In this document: positions 36,667 through 38,567 of the stretch, piece after piece
Layout of the letters: each line of letters opens with the position of its first letter
How positions within the stretch are numbered: position 1 is the first letter of the stretch
Source: Pseudomonas putida
GTDB lineage: Bacteria; Pseudomonadota; Gammaproteobacteria; Pseudomonadales; Pseudomonadaceae
DNA length: 38,567 nt
Direction: 5' to 3'
NCBI RefSeq assembly: GCF_001941965.1
Contig: NZ_MKZO01000043.1
Location: forward strand, 1 to 38,567
Notes under the pieces: generated by a model
What the model was told of the DNA's origin: nothing
Databases searched by the model: none
What the model saw: the letters and a program-made list of their open reading frames with translations, nothing else
Made by a program: the position numbers and the translations under genes

Positions 36667-38331
36667 TTGTCTACGCCTGCCGAACCGTTGCGTTTGCTCC
36701 TGCTGGCTGAAGAGTCCGAGTGGGCGGTTGCCCTCGGCGAGTCTCTGTTGCCGCTGGCGGGCACTGCGGTATTGCTGACGGCGCCGACCTGGGAGTCGGT
36801 GGACAGCCTGTTCGCCCGCGACCGTAACGCGGTGGTCCTGACCACACCGGGCCGCCAGCCGGCGCCGGGGCGTTGCGACCTGCCCATGGTGCTGCTGCTC
36901 GACGCCGAGCCGGCCAAGGCGCCGCCGGGCGTCAGCGACTGGCTGGTGCGCGGCCAACTGGGCAGCGACACCCTGCGCCGCTGCCTGCGCCACGTGCGCG
37001 AGCGCGGTGTGCTGGAAGCCACCCTGCAGCGCCTGGCCGAGGAAGATCCGCTCACCGGCATCGCCAACCGCCAGGGCTTCCAGACCCTGCTGACCGCGCG
37101 CCTGGCCGAGAACGAAGGCCGCGGCGTTGCCCTCGGCCACCTCGACCTCGACAACTTCCGCCATGCCAACGACGCCCTTGGTCACCAGGGTGGCGACCGC
37201 CTGATCCTGCAGGTGGTCGGCCGGCTCAAGAGCCAGCTGGAAGCCGGGGACCGCGTGGCGCGGCTGGGCAGCGACGAGTTCGCCCTGCTGATCGACACCC
37301 GCCGCGAACCGCAGCGCGCCGAGCGCGTGGCCGAGCGGATCGTCGAAGCCCTGGCCGAACCCTACTGGATCGACGGCGAAAGCCTGCTGGTCGGGTGCAG
37401 CCTGGGTGTCGCCCATGCCCGTGCCCAGGCCGGTGCCGACCCGCTGATGTGGCACGCGCATATCGCCATGCAGCAGGCCAAGGGCGTGCACGGCTGCACC
37501 TATCACATCTTCGACGAGCGGATTAACCGCAACGCCCGCAGCCTGGCCGACCTCGAAGGCGAGCTGCGCCGCGCCCTGCGCCGCGACGAACTGGAACTGC
37601 ACTACCAGCCGCGCCTGGACCTGGAAGAGGGCCGTATCGTCGGCCTCGAAGCCCTGGTGCGCTGGCGCCATGCCGAACGCGGCCTGCTGCCGCCCAGCGA
37701 GTTCGTGCCGCTGGCCGAGCAGAGCGGGCTGATCGTGCCCCTGGGTTACTGGGTGATCTCCCGGGCCTTGCGCGACATGCAGATTCTCCGGGAGCGCGGC
37801 CTGGCGCCGTTGCACATGGCGGTAAACCTGTCGTTCCGCCAGTTCCAGGACAGCCAGTTACTGGCGACCCTCAGCCGCTTGATCGTCCAGCATGGTGTCG
37901 ATGCCCGCTGGCTGGAGTTCGAACTGACCGAAACGGCGGTGATGCGCCGCAACGACCTGGTCAAGCAGACCATGGACGCCCTCGGGCGCCTGGGCGTGCG
38001 TTTCTCGCTGGATGACTTTGGTACCGGCTTCTCGTCCTTCGTCCACCTCAACAGCCTGCCGATCACCTTGCTCAAGGTCGACCGCAGCTTTGTCGGCGGC
38101 ATGGAAACGCGGGAAGAGAACCGCAAGCTGGTGCACGCGATGATCAACCTGGCGCACAACCTTCATCTGGAAGTGGTGGCGGAAGGGGTGGAGACCGAGG
38201 AGCAACTGGACCTGTTGCGCAGCTTTGGCTGTGACCAGATCCAGGGCTTCCTTATCAGCAAGCCGCTGGCGATCGAGCCGCTGGTGGAGTTCCTGCTGCT
38301 GAATGCCTCGCAAAGGCCGGTTGCTTTGTAA
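36667..38331 (+). CDS. GGDEF-EAL protein, probable c-di-GMP phosphodiesterase
   Basis: This 554-residue soluble protein has three parts: an N-terminal receiver-like region (about 8-110), GGDEF (about 118-285) and EAL (about 295-545). The N-terminal region lacks a clear phospho-acceptor aspartate pattern. The GGDEF motif reads GSDEF (201-205), with LDLDNFRHANDALGH intact, and no RxxD inhibitory site is seen at the expected spot; cyclase activity is uncertain. The EAL domain keeps E328-A-L, VNLSFRQF, ELTET, LDDFGTG (448-454), LKVD, VVAEGVET and QIQGF, so phosphodiesterase activity is expected. The start is TTG at 36667 with GGAG 6-9 bases before it. It is separated from the lap genes by rep and xpt but could change the c-di-GMP sensed by LapD; that is inference. 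Confidence 0.9.
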   Translation: MSTPAEPLRLLLLAEESEWAVALGESLLPLAGTAVLLTAPTWESVDSLFARDRNAVVLTTPGRQPAPGRCDLPMVLLLDAEPAKAPPGVSDWLVRGQLGSDTLRRCLRHVRERGVLEATLQRLAEEDPLTGIANRQGFQTLLTARLAENEGRGVALGHLDLDNFRHANDALGHQGGDRLILQVVGRLKSQLEAGDRVARLGSDEFALLIDTRREPQRAERVAERIVEALAEPYWIDGESLLVGCSLGVAHARAQAGADPLMWHAHIAMQQAKGVHGCTYHIFDERINRNARSLADLEGELRRALRRDELELHYQPRLDLEEGRIVGLEALVRWRHAERGLLPPSEFVPLAEQSGLIVPLGYWVISRALRDMQILRERGLAPLHMAVNLSFRQFQDSQLLATLSRLIVQHGVDARWLEFELTETAVMRRNDLVKQTMDALGRLGVRFSLDDFGTGFSSFVHLNSLPITLLKVDRSFVGGMETREENRKLVHAMINLAHNLHLEVVAEGVETEEQLDLLRSFGCDQIQGFLISKPLAIEPLVEFLLLNASQRPVAL

Positions 38332-38337
38332 ACCTCC

Positions 38338-38424
38338 CGGGCCTCATCGCTGGCAAGCCAGCTCCCACAGGGACCGGGTGCACCGCTGGACCTGTGGGAG
38401 CTGGCTTGCCAGCGATAGGGCCCT
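38338..38424. repeat. REPIN copy 3, after the GGDEF-EAL gene
   Basis: It has the same arms and outer GGGCC edges as copy 2, starting 7 bases after the stop codon. Its spacer matches the reverse complement of the copy 2 spacer at nearly every position, so the two are the same REPIN inserted in opposite orientation. It lies between two convergent genes. Confidence 0.92.
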
Positions 38425-38441
38425 AAAGAACAAAGCACATC

Positions 38442-38567
38442 TCAGGACCGAACCGGCACCCCCAGTCCAACCCCACCAATCATCCGCTTCATCCGCCACT
38501 CGAACGCCAGCGTCAGCCCCACCGCCGCAAACGCCAGCCCCAACGCCAGCCCCCACCACACGCCGAC
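38442..38567 (-). CDS. C-terminal end of a probable MATE-family efflux transporter (cut by window edge)
   Basis: Only the last 41 residues are present. The minus-strand frame ending in TGA at 38444-38442 reads VGVWWGLALGLAFAAVGLTL followed by AFEWRMKRMIGGVGLG. The final hydrophobic helix followed by a basic FEWRMKR tail is what the last transmembrane helix of MATE (NorM/DinF) transporters looks like. Another multi-helix transporter cannot be excluded from so little sequence. It is convergent with the GGDEF-EAL gene. Confidence 0.6.
   Translation of the reverse strand, partial: VGVWWGLALGLAFAAVGLTLAFEWRMKRMIGGVGLGVPVRS

Noticed and set aside
38344..38559. A 71-codon minus-strand frame at the right edge
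   Set aside because: It runs through the REPIN and lies in a different frame from the MATE-like tail, which ends at 38442 with a hydrophobic helix and basic tail.

Overview
The window looks like a chromosomal segment of a fluorescent Pseudomonas (P. fluorescens group). The evidence is the GC-rich codon usage, the tandem 5S rRNA genes, three REPINs built on the Pseudomonas REP palindrome, and a gene set and order that match the Lap biofilm adhesion locus described in P. fluorescens Pf0-1. The assignment is from recalled family knowledge, not from a search.

Layout. 1-376: end of an rRNA operon with two tandem 5S genes, each followed by its own terminator. 432-1139 (-): FCD-type GntR regulator with a promoter and a perfect palindrome just upstream of its ATG. 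1358-4066 (+): lapG-lapD, a periplasmic cysteine protease and its inner-membrane c-di-GMP receptor. 4093-4183: REPIN. 4196-4537 (-): small conserved Pseudomonas protein of unknown function. 4684-28323 (-): lapA, a 7879-residue RTX adhesin that fills 61% of the window. 28324-28676: divergent regulatory region with a FleQ-like dyad and two other dyads. 28677-33577 (+): lapE-lapB-lapC, the type I secretion apparatus. 33577-33730: REPIN and a bidirectional terminator. 33756-36401 (-): rep helicase and xpt. 36667-38331 (+): GGDEF-EAL protein. 38338-38424: REPIN. 38442-38567 (-): C-terminal end of a probable MATE transporter.

How the parts work together (family knowledge, applied here because the key residues are visible). 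LapE-LapB-LapC export LapA. Its N-terminal retention module keeps it at the outer membrane. When c-di-GMP is high, LapD binds it through a degenerate EAL domain and sequesters LapG. When c-di-GMP falls, LapG cuts LapA at a TAAG site, seen here at residues 107-110, and releases the cell from the surface. The linked GGDEF-EAL gene could feed into this signal, but that is only inference.

The most striking structure is inside lapA. About 64 tandem Ig-like repeats fall into two arrays: seven units on a 300-bp period, then 27 two-domain units on an almost invariant 606-bp period. Linked sequence variants are shuffled between the 606-bp units, which points to ongoing recombination within the gene. 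I found no CRISPR, prophage, insertion sequence or evidently new defence system. Apart from the size and repeat history of LapA, this is a known kind of system.
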